Translations under genes and position numbers: made by a program
DNA from: Typhlomys cinereus
Taxonomy: Eukaryota; Chordata; Mammalia; Rodentia; Platacanthomyidae
Direction of reading: 5' to 3'
DNA: 64,000 bases
NCBI GenBank assembly: GCA_023101885.1
Contig: JALPQD010000358.1
Coordinates: 1,708,761-1,772,760, forward strand
The notes under the pieces: generated by a model
Seen by the model: only the letters and a program-made list of their open reading frames with translations
Database searches by the model: none
Told to the model about the DNA's origin: nothing
Shown here: positions 1 through 10,812 of the stretch, piece by piece
Layout: every line of letters starts with the position of its first letter
How positions within the stretch are numbered: the first letter of the stretch is position 1

Positions 1-1161
1 GGTTTTCTCTCTCTTGCTTTTGGTTAGTTTAGCTAGGGGTGTATCAATCTTATTGATTTTTTCAAAGAACCAGCTTTTTGACTGGTTGATTTTTTCTATC
101 ATTTTCTTAATCTCGATTTCAGATATTTCTCCCCTGATTTTGCTAATCTCCTCTCTTCTACTACCTTTGGGATCAGATTGCTCTAGTTTCTCTAAAGCTT
201 TAAGCTGCATTGTTAAGTTGTTTATTTCTGATGTTTCCATTTTTTTGATGTAGGCATTAAGAGCTATGAACTTATCTCTTAGAACAGCTTATTGTGTCCC
301 AGAGATTTTGGTACGTTGTATTTTCATTATCATTCGCTTTCAGGAAATCTTGAATCTCCTTTTTAATTTCTTCCTGAATCCAGTTCTCATTCAGCATCAT
401 ATTGTTAAGTTTCCAGGAGTTAGTGTATTTTCACTTGTTTGTTGTGTTGTGGATGTCCAGCTTTAGGCCATGGTGGTCTGACAGGGCACAGGTTAGAATT
501 TCTACTTTTTTGTATATGTGTAGATTCGTTTTGTGACCCAGTATGTGATCTATTTTGGAGAAAGTTCCCTCTGCTGCTGAGAAAAATGTGTATCTTTGGA
601 GCGTGGGTGAAAAGTTCAATAGAGATCTGTAAGGTCCATTTCTTTCAGGGTTTGATTAAGGTCCAAAGTGTCTCTGTTAAGCTTTTGACCTGTTGATCTA
701 TCCCATGTTGAGAGGGCGGTGTTGAAGTCCCCAAGAATTATCATTTGGGGGTTGATTTCTTGCTTTAGGCGCTGTAGGGTTTTCTTAATGAATGTGGAGG
801 GACCCGTATTGTGTGCATATATGTTCAGTATTGTGAAGTCTTCCTGGTGAATTGTACCTGTGACTAAAATGTAGTATCCATCTGTGTCTCTTAAAATTTT
901 CTTTGGTTTGAAGTCCACTTTGTCTGATAGCATAATGGCTACCCCTGCCTGTTTTCTGCTTCCATTTGCTTGTAGAATTGTTGTCCAGCCTTTTATTTTT
1001 AGAGCGTGCCTATCTTTTGTGGTGAGATGGGTTTCCTGCAGGCAGCCGATTGATGGATTGTGATTTTTAATCCAAATTTGTGATCTGTGTCTCTTGATCG
1101 GTGAGTTAATTCCATTAACATTTAGTGTTATAATGAAGAAACTACTTTTAATTTCAGACAT
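1..1161 (-). pseudogene. L1-A ORF2, endonuclease region (5' part, broken)
   Basis: This is the start of the L1 endonuclease/reverse transcriptase polyprotein, which nicks target DNA and primes reverse transcription. Counting from the ATG at 1161, the family's endonuclease residues fall at their usual positions: N14, E43 (in QETHL), Y115, and D145 and N147 (in GDFN). Beyond a single-base frameshift near 620-640, the next frame continues with a KIDHIL segment and the SDH catalytic triplet (about 430-619). A stop near 431 and a further frame change near 280-290 add damage. The reverse transcriptase domain would begin near or beyond the window edge. The start is supported by the match to the L1-B ORF2 start at 3248. 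Confidence 0.93.
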
Positions 1162-1211
1162 TTATTATGTTTAGTAGTTTTTATAAGTATATTGCTTCGC
1201 TTTTAATGGTG

Positions 1212-2264
1212 TTATACTTGCCTTCTGTTCTCCTGGATATGCCTGTTTTTTTCAAGCTTGAGTATCATTTCTAGCATTTTTTGAAGGCCTGGTTTGGTGG
1301 ATATGTATCCCTTCAAGTTGTCTTTGTGCTGGAAGATTTTTCTTTCTCCGTCGATCATGACGGATAGTTTTGCAGGGTAAATCAGCCTAGGTTGACATTT
1401 TTGCTCATTCAGTACTTGAAGTATGTCTCTCCAAGCTCTTCTTGCTTTTACTGTTCCAACTGAGAAGTCATTTGTTATTTTAATAGGTTTACCTTTAAAA
1501 GTGACTTGTTTTTTCTCCCTTGAAGCTCTCAGCACCAGTTCTTTATCTTGAATGTGGAGTGTTTTGACTATTATTTGCCGTGGCGAGCTTCTGTTTTGGT
1601 CATATCTGTTTGGGGAGTGGAATGCCTCTTGTATATGTATGGGCCTCTCTTTTTTAGATGAGGAAAGTTTTCCTTGATGATCGTTTGAAAAATTTCCTCA
1701 GGGGTGGTATTTTGAGATTCTTGCTCTGGTATTCCGTGAATACGCATGTTAGGCTTCTTCAGGGTGTCCCATATCTCCTGAATATTTCTCTCAAGTATCT
1801 TTTTGGCTTTAACAACCTCTTCCATTGAGCTGGTTAATACTCCCACTTTATCCTCAAGGTCTGAAATTCTGTTTTCTGCTTTGTTAGTTCTGCTGATAAG
1901 ACTCTCTGTGGAGTTCTGGGTTGAAGATAACTTGTCTTTTAGCTCAGTTTTAAACTCTGCTTGAGTCTGCTTTAACTGCTCTATGCCAGTTTTTGATTCT
2001 TGCACTGTTTTTCTCAAGTGTCTGTTTGTGTTCCTCTTCAAAGGGATTGATTCGATTATTTAATTCCTCCCAGATTTCCTCTTTCATAATATTCAACATG
2101 GTAATGATCATATTTTGAAGGTCGTTATCCTGGGTCAGGCTTTCTTGGCCATTTTCCATGGGTTTGTTCTGGTTGGAGTCTAACATTATGGGATTAATTC
2201 CTTCAGTGGGAGATTTGTTTACTGGAGTGTTGTTTCTCATGTATTTGCACTTTGACTTTGGCAT
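1212..2264 (-). pseudogene. L1-A ORF1, RNA-binding protein (two frameshifts)
   Basis: L1 ORF1p is a trimeric nucleic-acid chaperone that coats L1 RNA. The reading is spread over three frames: an N-terminal piece (2264 to about 1990), a middle piece (about 2041-1571) and a C-terminal piece (about 1580-1212). The middle piece has a heptad-rich coiled coil (KLSSTQNSTESLI, NRISDLEDKV) and enters the RRM with NMRIHGIPE. The C-terminal piece contains the ARRAWRDILQVL segment and the YPAKLSV motif typical of the CTD. Total span is 1053 bp (about 350 codons), a normal length for rodent ORF1. The two frameshifts (about 1990-2040 and about 1570) make it a pseudogene. Confidence 0.93.
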
Positions 2265-2738
2265 TGTCGTTTTAACTCTTAAGATCTTTCAATTTCTGTG
2301 TGTTTTTCACTAAACTGAATTATTTGGCCTGGGGTTTTGGGAGTGGGCGGAGACGGAGCTTACCTAGGTCGAGGTGAGTCCAGGCTGGACCCTGCGCATC
2401 CCGGTGGCGGAGTGGGAGAAGGGAGGATTGGGCATTGGCAGGGTGATATTTAACCTGGGGAACCGGGGGGCTGCCCGGGTGCAGAGGGGGTGTCCTCCTC
2501 CTCCTCCCAGTCCCTGCACGGTGGCTACGGCTGGATGTTGGGAGGAGCTAGGTCCTTTGGGCGGCCTGGGGTTCTGGGGTGGGCGAGGACGGAGCTTGCC
2601 TAGGTCGCGCGCTGAGGCCCGGCTGGACCGCGCGCGGGCGTCCCTGGCGGCGGAATGGAGGGAAAGGAGGATGGGGCGTCGGCAGGGCGCTATTTAACCT
2701 GGGGGATCTGGGGGCAGGCCCGGGCACAGAGGGGAAAG
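2265..2738 (-). promoter_or_regulatory. L1-A 5' UTR with GC-rich tandem promoter monomers
   Basis: Upstream of ORF1 a short AT-rich linker (2265-2325) is followed by a CpG-rich array. The phrase GGCCTGGGGTT begins at 2326 and again at 2563, giving a 237-bp monomer. The first unit is complete and the second (2563-2738, 176 bp) is cut. Both contain the string GACGGAGCTT followed by CCTAGGTCG, and an AT-rich TATTTAACCTGGG core near the distal part. Tandem 5' UTR monomers acting as an internal promoter are known from rodent L1s. That these act as a promoter is inference from position and composition. Confidence 0.8.
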
Positions 2739-2751
2739 AGTTTGTTTTAAT

Positions 2752-3248
2752 TCCAATGTGTCTCTGTTAATTTTGACCCATTGATCTATCCCACATTGAG
2801 AGTGTAGTATTGAAATGCCTGAGTATTATCGTGTTGGATCGATTTCTTATTTTAGATGTTGCAGCATTTGCTTAATGAATATGGAAGAGTCCATATTAGG
2901 TGTGTATTAGGTTCAGTATTGTGAAGTCTTCCTGGTGAATTGTACCTGTGACTAAAATGTGGTATCCTTCTGTATCTCTTATGATTTTTTTGGTTTGAAG
3001 TTCATTTTGTCAGATAGCATAATTGCTACCCCTGTTTCTTTCATGGTTCCATTAGCTTGAAGGATTTTTGACCAGGGTTTTTCTTTTAGAATATGCCTAT
3101 CCTTTGTGGTGAGATGTGTCTCCTGAAGGCAGCAGATGGATGGGCTTTGATTTGTAATCCAAGTTAGTAACCTGTGTTTTTTGATTGGTGACTTAATTTC
3201 ATTGACATTTAGTGCTATAATTGAGAAATTACTTTTAATTCTTGACAT
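2752..3248 (-). pseudogene. L1-B ORF2 N-terminal fragment
   Basis: The ORF2 start (MSRIKSNFSIIALNVNEI) at 3248 aligns with that of L1-A. The QETHLTTKDRH segment and the GVAIMLSDK segment are still readable. The frame closes near 2979, and homology continues in disrupted frames to 2752. Only part of the endonuclease domain remains. Confidence 0.88.
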
Positions 3249-3309
3249 TTTTTTGTGCTTAGTGGCTTTCATAAGTGTATTATTTAGCTTGTAGGTTTAG
3301 GTGGTATTA

Positions 3310-4359
3310 TACTTCCCTTCTGTCCTCCTGGATATGGTTGTTCTTTTCTTCAAGCTTGAGTATCTTTTCTAGTATTTTTTAAAGGCCTGGTTTGGTGGTC
3401 ATGTAAGCCCTCAAGTTGTATTTATGGTGCAAATTTTTTCTTTCACCCTCAATCATGACTGATAGTTTTACTGTGCATATCACCCTGGGTTGATATTTGT
3501 GCTCATTCAATACTTGAAGTATGTCTCTCTAGCTCTTCTGGCTTTTACTGTTTCCATTGGAAAATTATTTGTTCTTTTAATAGATTTACCTTTAAAAGTG
3601 ATGTTTTTTTTTTTTTCTCTTAGCACATTCTCTTTGTCTATATGTGTAGTGTTTTGACTATTACTTGCTTTGGTGGGCTTCTATTTTGGTCATAATCTGT
3701 TTGGGTACAGAAAGCCTCTTGTATTTGGATGGGCCTCTCGTCCTTTAGATGTGGAAAGTTTTCCTTTATGATAATTTGAAATATTTTCTTGGATGTGGTA
3801 TTTTGGGATTTCTTCTGGTATTCAGTGAATGTACCTGTTCGACTTCTTCAAGGTGTCCCATAGCTCTTGAATATTCCTCTCAAGTATCTTTTTGGCTTTA
3901 ATAACCTCTTCAATTGAACTTTTTACTTCTTTCATTTTGTCTTCAAGATCTAATATTCTATTTTCTCTCATTAGTTCTGCTGATAAGACTCTTTGTTGAG
4001 TTCTGGGTTGAAGATAATTTGTCTTTTAGTTCAATTTTAACCTCTGCTTGAGATTGTTTTTACTGCTCTATGCCTATTTTTGTTTCTTCAACTGCTTTTA
4101 TCATCTCCTTCAAGTGCCTGTTGTGTTTTTGTTCAAAGTGGTTGAGGTGGTTATTTAACTCCTCCAGGATTCCCTTTTTCATTGTTTTGATCATAGTAAA
4201 GATCGGTCTTTGAAAATCATTATCTTGGGTATGGCTTTCTTGGCTATTTTCTGTGAGTTTGTTCTGGTTGGATTCTATCATTATGGGATTAATTCATTTT
4301 GTAGGAGATTTGTTGTCTTGGTTTTTGTTTCTCATAGATTTGCGCTGTGACCTGAACAT
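3310..4359 (-). pseudogene. L1-B ORF1, heavily decayed
   Basis: The ATG at 4359 is homologous to the L1-A ORF1 start, and both are followed within about 10 codons by a MRNK/MRNN segment. A readable piece at 4060-4281 carries IESNQNKLTENSQES and a helical, charged stretch leading into the coiled coil. Further stretches match L1-A ORF1 at the nucleotide level down to about 3310. Multiple frameshifts and stops are present. Span (about 1050 bp) equals that of L1-A ORF1. Confidence 0.87.
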
Positions 4360-5087
4360 TTTTGTTTTATCTCTTATGACCTTCTTTTTGTTTCTGTGTG
4401 GTTTTGACTGAACTGAATTAGACAGTATTACTACACTTGAGCAGTTATTTCTAGTGTTTGCCTCAGAGTTGGATACGCTTGTTTGGTATTGGTGTTATTT
4501 CCTAGATTAGGCGATTGGACTGTTAGTACATCAATTAAGTCAGGTTTAGTAGACAGGGAATGAAGATTAGTATGGTAGTACACTTTTTAGGCTTACTTCC
4601 TTGGTGATATGTGAGGGTGAATGATATAGTCCCTGATGTTATATGGGTTTTTGAGTGGCTATATGGAAATGTTAAACTACAGTGATTAATAATTGAGAGG
4701 AAGAAGATGGTAAAAAGTGTTTACTTATCTTTGACCTAGATGTGAAGATTCTCTCTTTCCCACGTGATGGGATGATTTTAGAGGACCTCAGATGAGCTAT
4801 GTTTGTGCCCTAGAGCTTTGCTTGGGTTTTCTCTGTGCTCTGTTGAATTCTGAGGAGCAGGGAGTCCTTTCTCGTGCAGGTCAGGGGTAGAAAGGGAGAG
4901 TGGCTAATGGTGCTCGCAGATGACCTGGGACCTGAGGCATGGCCTAGGGGCCTTCCCTAGTGCCAGAAAGGCAGGCTGGCTACTAGCGGGGTGGGCAGAT
5001 GATCTGGGGGCTGGGGCATGATCTAGGGGTTTACTTGAGGAGCAGAGAGTCTGCCTTGGTTGGAGTGTGGGGCAGAAAAGCTATATC
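4360..5087 (-). repeat. L1-B 5' UTR with about 185-bp imperfect tandem units
   Basis: The first 70 bases upstream of ORF1 match the L1-A linker; beyond that the two 5' UTRs are unrelated. The phrase GAGGAGCAG, followed by GAGTC, occurs at 4852 and 5037, giving a spacing of 185. A smaller internal echo (TGGCTAATGG at 4901, TGGCTACTAG at 4977; each followed by a CAGATGA-CTGGG stretch and GGCATG-TCTAGGGG-like text) gives a 76-bp sub-period. The outer limit is uncertain. This is probably an older monomer type replaced in the L1-A lineage. Confidence 0.6.
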
Positions 5088-5448
5088 TGTTTCTCAACCT
5101 ATTACATACCTTCAGAGTCACAGGGAAATGACTCAAGTAGGTTACTACAAGAAGTTGTTGATAGATACCACAAGGAGTCGAACCATCATGTACATGATGC
5201 ATACAACAAAAAATTACAATTAAATAGTAAATTACCTATCATATTAAGTGGAAATCTATATTAATTGTGCTTCTGTGGTTAGACCACTAAAGCTTAAAGA
5301 CAGAACTAAGTAGGAAGATTATCAGTATGAAGTCAGGCATGGAAAATGACTTAGCTGGGAAGTGGTTAGGCAGATAGAGGGCACAACAAGATGGTAAGCT
5401 CAATGTTTGTGAAGACTGTGTCTTCATAACCCCCTAGCACAGGTGTTA
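5088..5448. other. Unassigned noncoding stretch
   Basis: AT-rich sequence with only short chance frames. It may hold the outer end of the L1-B 5' UTR. No gene or repeat family recognised. Confidence 0.5.
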
Positions 5449-5605
5449 GTTACTTGGATCACTATTGCGATTGACATATCTGACAGAAGCAACCCAAGGA
5501 AGGAAAGGTCTCTCTAGACTCACAATTTCAGAGTGTTCAGTCTGTGGTTATTTGGTCCCATGTGGTTAGGCAGGACTCCATTAGAAAAGCATGTGGTGGA
5601 AGATT
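5449..5605 (-). mobile_element. Diverged LTR-like fragment (family seen again at 43.4, 52.8 and 57.9 kb)
   Basis: The order of phrases (GTTACTT..., AGAAGCAACCCAAGGAAGGAAAGG, then a CACAATTTCAGAG segment and a CAGTCTGTGGT segment) follows the minus-strand pattern of the better copies elsewhere in the window. Only the 3' half of the element is discernible. Confidence 0.45.
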
Positions 5606-5610
5606 GTTGG

Positions 5611-5650
5611 TCACATCATGTCATGTCATGTCATATCATGTCATGTCATG
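5611..5650. repeat. Pentanucleotide microsatellite (TCATG)n
   Basis: Eight tandem five-base units with two interrupted ones (TCACA, TCATA). It begins right at the edge of the LTR-like fragment. Confidence 0.9.
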
Positions 5651-7820
5651 CTGTTCAAGTTGTAACATCACAATTACTCAATGTTTAGAGTATGTAGCTT
5701 ATTATACATTTAAATAACATCTTTCTCAACAGTTTTAAAACCAAAAAGGAAAAATATAATATCCTAATAATTTGGAAAATTTATTTTGACAATACAGGCT
5801 TGCTTGCATCCTAAGACATGTCCACATATTCTTGAATATATTGAAACCTATTAAAGTTTATGTAAGACAAATCATAATTCACTAATTTCCTCATGGTATG
5901 TCTTGGGATAATTGTCTGCCCAGCATGGAGATCAACTCTGTTGATATCAGCAGTAGACAGAAAAAGGACACATAAAGTAGATGAGGGATATGGAGAGATG
6001 AACCCCAAAGGGGTTAAAGTATAAAAGGCCTGAGGTACTAATAGAAATCAGACTATGTACCATGGCAGAGTGTTACATGTATAGTTACTCAGCACTGATC
6101 AGTTGCCAATTCTTCTATATTATTAAGGTTCAGAACACATGAGAAATAAACATGTTTTCAGTTGTGATCTCCACTTTATGAGACTAAGTAGATGACGTCT
6201 TTGTGGTATATAGAAGAAATATACAAAGAGTTTTCTGCCCCTTCAAGACCCCTGGTATCTATCTACTGGGCACAATGAGCAAAGCAATCATTAGTGTAAC
6301 AGCTTTACCTCTGCAAAGCACCAACTGGGAGCATCTCCTGTTGTTCATGCCAAGACACAAATACTGCTCATCCTTAGAGAAAATGTGGTCCCAAGTCTCC
6401 AACTATGGGCTGTGGGGACCGTGAAGTCATGGTGGCTAATCAGTGGGCTCTTTCAGATCATTCACAGCCAGATAGGTGGACAGGTACCATTTGGCCAAGC
6501 CTTACTTTCCTGTGGTCGCAAAGGGACATGCTCACACTGTTGTACTCCCCTGTGCAACCTGCCCCCAAATGTTTCTAATTCTAGTGCAAGTTGAAAAGAG
6601 AAACTTGCAAGGAGTCCTTATCTACTCCTCCTATTGGACTTACAAAATTAAAGGAACTCCAAATCTTTTCCGAAAAGGTAGATTGTCTTAAAAGGCTGAA
6701 AGAACTTGCAAAATCTCTCCTGTGTTGCCCAAGGCAGAAGAATAGAATCTGTAGTTCAATCTCTCACAGAGAAGCTCTCAGCATTACAGATAGTCCTCTA
6801 GGCTGAAATGAAGTATTTCAACAATCTATGCATCTGTTCTGTACTCTCCAAGCAACGGACAATTTCTATCTTGGAATGAAAAATTCACTCAGATACTTAC
6901 TGGCTATCGAATATATTCTGGAGCTATATGAACACAAGGCAATCAAGGGAGAACCAAGACATCTAAGTATATGCAGCTGATAAGGAAGGAGGCCATGAGG
7001 CAGCAATTCCGCAGGAGTGAGGGGCTTACATGGAGGCACTTGGAGGACATACTGCAGGGACATATGCTAGCCTAGGGGGCTATTGAGGGCCTCCCTGTGG
7101 ATGTGCTTATTAATTGAAAGATGAGAAGTATTTAGCTGAGAGAAGGAAGACGGGCACCATAGCGCATGAGCAGAGGGAACATGGTGGAGAGAGTGAGGGA
7201 GAAGTTGCTCAAGAATTCCAACGTTGGGGAAGCTTTGTCAGTTTGATTATAAATCTGTCTCTTGGAGGTTTACTGTTGGCTTCAGGATGCTGACCTAAAT
7301 CAGCATCATCAAGGAGTTCGTTTGCCCCTGGCTTCTATTTGGTTTGGTCAATAGGGAGGAGGTTTGACATATATCACAGGAAGGTAAGAAGTAAGAGCAG
7401 CAGTTCATCTTTCTGTAGTTGTTTTGGGCCCATTGCTTAAGACCCAGTTCATTCTGGGAGATGCTGCTACCTGTTTCTTGCCCTTTTTGGTTCCTCTGTC
7501 ACTCTCTTCAACCCCTGGATTCTCAGGCACACTAAGTTGTCAATTCCAAGTTACGGTAGTAGTCCTTGGAGACGTTGACACCTCACCACACCCACTATAT
7601 ACAGAATGTTCATAATCTAAAATTATTTGACTTTGAAAATACTCTGTCCCTCTTAGGATGCTAAATAATAATAATAGACTGAATTCTAGTTATAACAACT
7701 TTGTGACGATCTTAAGAAGAAATGATGGTCCACTTAACTCCTTTTCAACAAGATGTGGTGATGTAACATTCTACATGACAATGATATGGGAGACTTCTAA
7801 ATGTGATCTTTAAAAGAGAA
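5651..7820. other. Noncoding, apparently single-copy DNA
   Basis: No recognisable repeat or coding exon. All frames on both strands are under 75 codons and show no known motif. A TATAAAAGG string at 6020 follows a short CCCCAAAGGGG palindrome, but nothing downstream looks like a gene. Confidence 0.5.
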
Positions 7821-7825
7821 CAGTG

Positions 7826-7900
7826 CTGAGCTGGATGTGGGAGCCCACAGATGTATGTGATGAAAGAGGCTGAGATAGAAAGATCTCAATTCAATTCAGC
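7826..7900 (+). mobile_element. Possible B1-like SINE fragment
   Basis: The text GAGCTGGATGTGGGAGCCCA followed by a GAGGCTGAGA segment resembles the left part of a B1 monomer, but divergence is high. Confidence 0.35.
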
Positions 7901-7981
7901 ACTTTTCAAAAAAGGAGGAGGATTTGGTTTTAAGGGCAATCTCAGCTGGTCTGGTTTGCTTCTCCATTTTTTGTTTGTCTG

Positions 7982-8116
7982 TTTTTGAGACTGGTTGTCA
8001 TGAAGCCCAGGCTGTCCTCAAACACTATGTAGCCAGTAATGATCTTGAATTCACAGCCTTCTTACTTTGCCACCCAAGTGCTGAGATTCTATGTCTCTGG
8101 TAACACTCTTAGCCCT
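7982..8116 (-). mobile_element. B1-type SINE (7SL-derived), minus strand
   Basis: Read on the plus strand the reverse complement of B1 is recognisable: TTTTTGAGAC, then GCCCAGGCTGTCCTCAAAC, TATGTAGCCAG, CTTGAATTCACAG, CACCCAAGTGCTGAGATT and a terminal TCTTAGCCC. About 135 bp, one monomer, as in rodent B1. Many CpG positions are decayed, so it is not a recent copy. Confidence 0.78.
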
Positions 8117-9640
8117 TTACTTTCCTCAGTCTAGATCAGTGAAGTACATTCTAGGACATTGTTGCACATATTTTGAACATGAGAATGAAAGCCACAGGCT
8201 AAGGAGCAGATGGAGAAACAGAAAGCTCACAAATCTGGAAGTCTTAAGGCAGTGAAAGGCCCTCTGTTAGCCCCAGACCTCCAGATTCTAGATTCTTTGT
8301 TAAATAAGGAAACAGCCCACATTGGGGTGAGTCACTGAAGCTGGTTTCTCCAATGCATTGCTAAGGACTGGATTTCTCTCCAGGTTTGCTTGCTTTAAGG
8401 TCACTGTACTAACCTCCCTGACTTTCTCTGCAAGAATGTCTCAAATTTGGATCTATATTTCCTGGTTTCCCTAGCTTTTAACACTCTCTCCTTCCTGTTG
8501 TCTGCTTTCTTGATTCTACCTTTGCAAAAGATCTTCTAAGAAATTGGGCCACATCTCTTCAAACCATTGTGTGCAAAGTCCTCTGAAGCAACTCTGAAGG
8601 TCTAGGGAGATAGTGGTACAAGGCAGGTCTATTTAGCAGGATTCCCCTTAGAATTGGAGTCACAGGGGCTGCCTTGATTTCTCTATTACTATTAGATTTA
8701 AATCTTATTACAGCCTTGGGTAAGTTGACAATTCCTGTGTCACCAAGTTGTTACAAGATCCAAAATCAAATATAAATGCCTTTCTGCTCTGAAAAAAAAC
8801 AGCCATCACATAATATGGTAGAAGTCATCAGTGGAATCTTTGAAAGAGGAGTTGGAACTCTGAACAGAAGCCAAGGCATCTGACAAGTTTTGAGTCTGGA
8901 GAAGTTGGAAGCTTCTGGAGTTTCAGGGCATCCACTTGCTGGGCAGTGAGAGTATTTGACCATCTGCCCATGAATCTCAGGGTCATTACTGTTCCAAGGA
9001 GGCAGCTCACAGACACTTGAGTTTTATTGTTTTATTTTTGGGAGTTGAGAGCTGTTAATATCACATGAAATGTGTGGGTCATAAGCAAAAAGGTTCAGAA
9101 ACTGCTTCCACACCTCCCCAAGGTAAAGGAGTTCAGATGTCCTGTAAGGCGGCTCCTCAATCCCTGTGAAACTGAGGAAAAGCATCTGGAGAGTTTTCCT
9201 TTTGTGGGAATTTGGCCTCCTCTCCATTTCATTTGACATTCTCTCCTCTCAACCAAAGTCACAGGCAATTAACCTCCTTCCACCAAGTTGCCAAGGTCCT
9301 CTGCACTATTACCTCAGGAATTACATTCAGATATGAATCTCATGAAGCTTTTCCTAAAAACAAGTATTGAGTTCCTGCGAGCTGCTTATGTTAGGCTAAA
9401 AGAGAGCTTTCAACTTTGACACCAGACTGAAGCTGCAGGAGCTGCAAACTCAGCAGCCAGGCCAGCAGCAGGTAGAAAGAGGGCCTCTGAAGGCAGGTGC
9501 GCGATGGCCATCCAGAGTAGGCAGGTGCTATTTGGCCTCCTCATGTGTACCAAGGAGAAGAACAAGGCATCAATTAAGAAAACCTAGATAACTGGAATAA
9601 TGTCTATTTCCATAAGACCCACACAATATTTGACCCATTT
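8117..9640. other. Noncoding, apparently single-copy DNA
   Basis: No repeat family or exon recognised. Short minus-strand frames at 8766-9239 have no motif or initiation context worth noting. Confidence 0.5.
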
Positions 9641-9707
9641 CACCATGGAGGAGGGAAAATCTCAAGAAGCACACACCTCCCTGAGAGAACATTTTAAGGC
9701 TAACGTA

Positions 9708-9722
9708 AGACAGAAACTTCTT
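9708..9722. repeat. Left target-site duplication of L1-C
   Basis: AGACAGAAACTTCTT is repeated exactly at 10798-10812 and brackets L1-C. Confidence 0.9.
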
Positions 9723-10797
9723 ATTTATTTATTCATTGATTTATTTATTATATTTATTTATTTTTCCCCAATCATACAAATTTAATAGGTACTCCGGTCC
9801 CCTCCTTTCCTCCACCCCTCCCCAGTCCCCCTTGCACCCTCTCCCCTTTTACCCTTTCCTTCAACCCACTTCCTCCCCTTCTTCCAGTGCCTCCCCCTTC
9901 CCCTTCTTCCATTCCCTGGAGCATCCTTTTGTGTGAATGCCAAACTTCCCACTGAGTCCTTCACCCTAGTGAGGTGTAAGGACTCAGTGGCATTGCCCAG
10001 AGCCCTTTCTTTGGCTCCCTTTTAGTATAGGAACACTATTATGACTGTTAATCCTTTGCCTCTAAGGATCCCACTGCCTGTGATCCATGCTAGACTTTGG
10101 GGGCAGGGTCATTGACATGTCAATCATTGCACAACTCGTGTAAAGTCTAATTATGGCTACTGCAGTCCTAATTTGTGTGGAGTATCTTGCATATCTTGCA
10201 TATCGTTGGTCCTCTCCATCTTCAGGCTCTTAGAATCTTGCTGCCCCCTCTTCCACAAGTTTTCCTGAGCTTTAAGATGGGGAGATTTGGCTGGTCTGGT
10301 TCCAGGTGATTACTGTTGGGTTTCTGGTGTTCTGAATTATGGTTTGTTGTTGTTTTCAGTTTTTCTTTTCCTGCACCACCCTTGGCTCCATACTGATTGG
10401 TATTGGAGGTCGCCTCCTAACCAAAGATAAAAGGCTGTTTAAATGAAATCTTACTATAAGAGTAGGTTCAAAGGTAGATGAAATAGGAGTAGGAGACCGC
10501 AGTGGAGGGGGGGGTCAGTGTCCCATTTGCAGGAAGGTTACCATCTATCTGCCAGTCATTATAGCTTCCCTGATTAGTGAGCTCAAACCCCCTCAATTGC
10601 AAATGACCAGGAAGGAAACTGAGAGTGAGCTTAACCAGATGTCTTGCTACTTACTTGCAATACTTGATGGTGACCTATTTTGTCTACTGAAGCATGAGCC
10701 CCTCTCTCCTTAATGCTGGGGGACACTCTTTCTCCTTCCCTCCTGTTTATAATCTTTATGATTATTGTAGGTATTACAGAGATTTATCTTTGAATAC
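9723..10797 (-). mobile_element. L1-C: 5'-truncated L1, 3' UTR only
   Basis: A T/A-rich tail (9723-9767, the reverse of an A-rich tail) is followed by a pyrimidine-rich tract and about 950 bp of the same 3' UTR seen in L1-D, L1-E and L1-F. It ends abruptly inside the 3' UTR, without ORF2. An exact 15-bp target-site duplication on both sides proves insertion by target-primed reverse transcription. Diagnostic bases group it with L1-F, not with D/E (shared form of the segment near 10400-10435). Confidence 0.93.
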
Positions 10798-10812
10798 AGA
10801 CAGAAACTTCTT
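10798..10812. repeat. Right target-site duplication of L1-C
   Basis: Exact copy of the 15 bases at 9708-9722. Confidence 0.9.

Larger units (their letters stand above)
1..2738 (-). mobile_element. L1-A: LINE-1 retrotransposon with intact 5' end, 3' part beyond the window
   Basis: On the minus strand the order is 5' UTR monomers (2738-2265), ORF1 (2264-1212), a 50-bp spacer, then ORF2 from 1161 to the window edge. This is the canonical LINE-1 layout. The 5' end is not truncated, since promoter monomers are present, which is uncommon among genomic L1 copies. Both ORFs carry lesions, so this copy is not autonomous. Similarity to the neighbouring L1-B is clear over ORF1 and the start of ORF2, but L1-A is less decayed and keeps long open stretches. 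The 3' half of ORF2, the 3' UTR and the tail must lie to the left of base 1. Confidence 0.95.
2752..5087 (-). mobile_element. L1-B: older LINE-1, minus strand, interrupted within ORF2
   Basis: This is a second, more diverged L1 in the same orientation. It starts abruptly within ORF2 at the point matching about base 662 of L1-A (shared text around TGTCTCTGTTAA and GATCTATCCCA), then runs through the ORF2 start (3248), ORF1 (about 3310-4359) and a 5' UTR with its own repeat units. Many substitutions and indels relative to L1-A mark it as older. The 3' remainder is absent at 2740, where L1-A begins, so L1-A probably inserted into it. Confidence 0.9.

Noticed and set aside
2374..2770. Open plus-strand frames across the GC-rich block at 2.4-2.7 kb as a gene
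   Set aside because: The block is the tandem 5' UTR of L1-A; the frames follow from GC-rich sequence lacking stops.
6000..6035. TATA-like TATAAAAGG after a CCCCAAAGGGG palindrome as a promoter
   Set aside because: No downstream exon or open frame and no CpG context. The palindrome is short enough to be chance or part of an eroded repeat.
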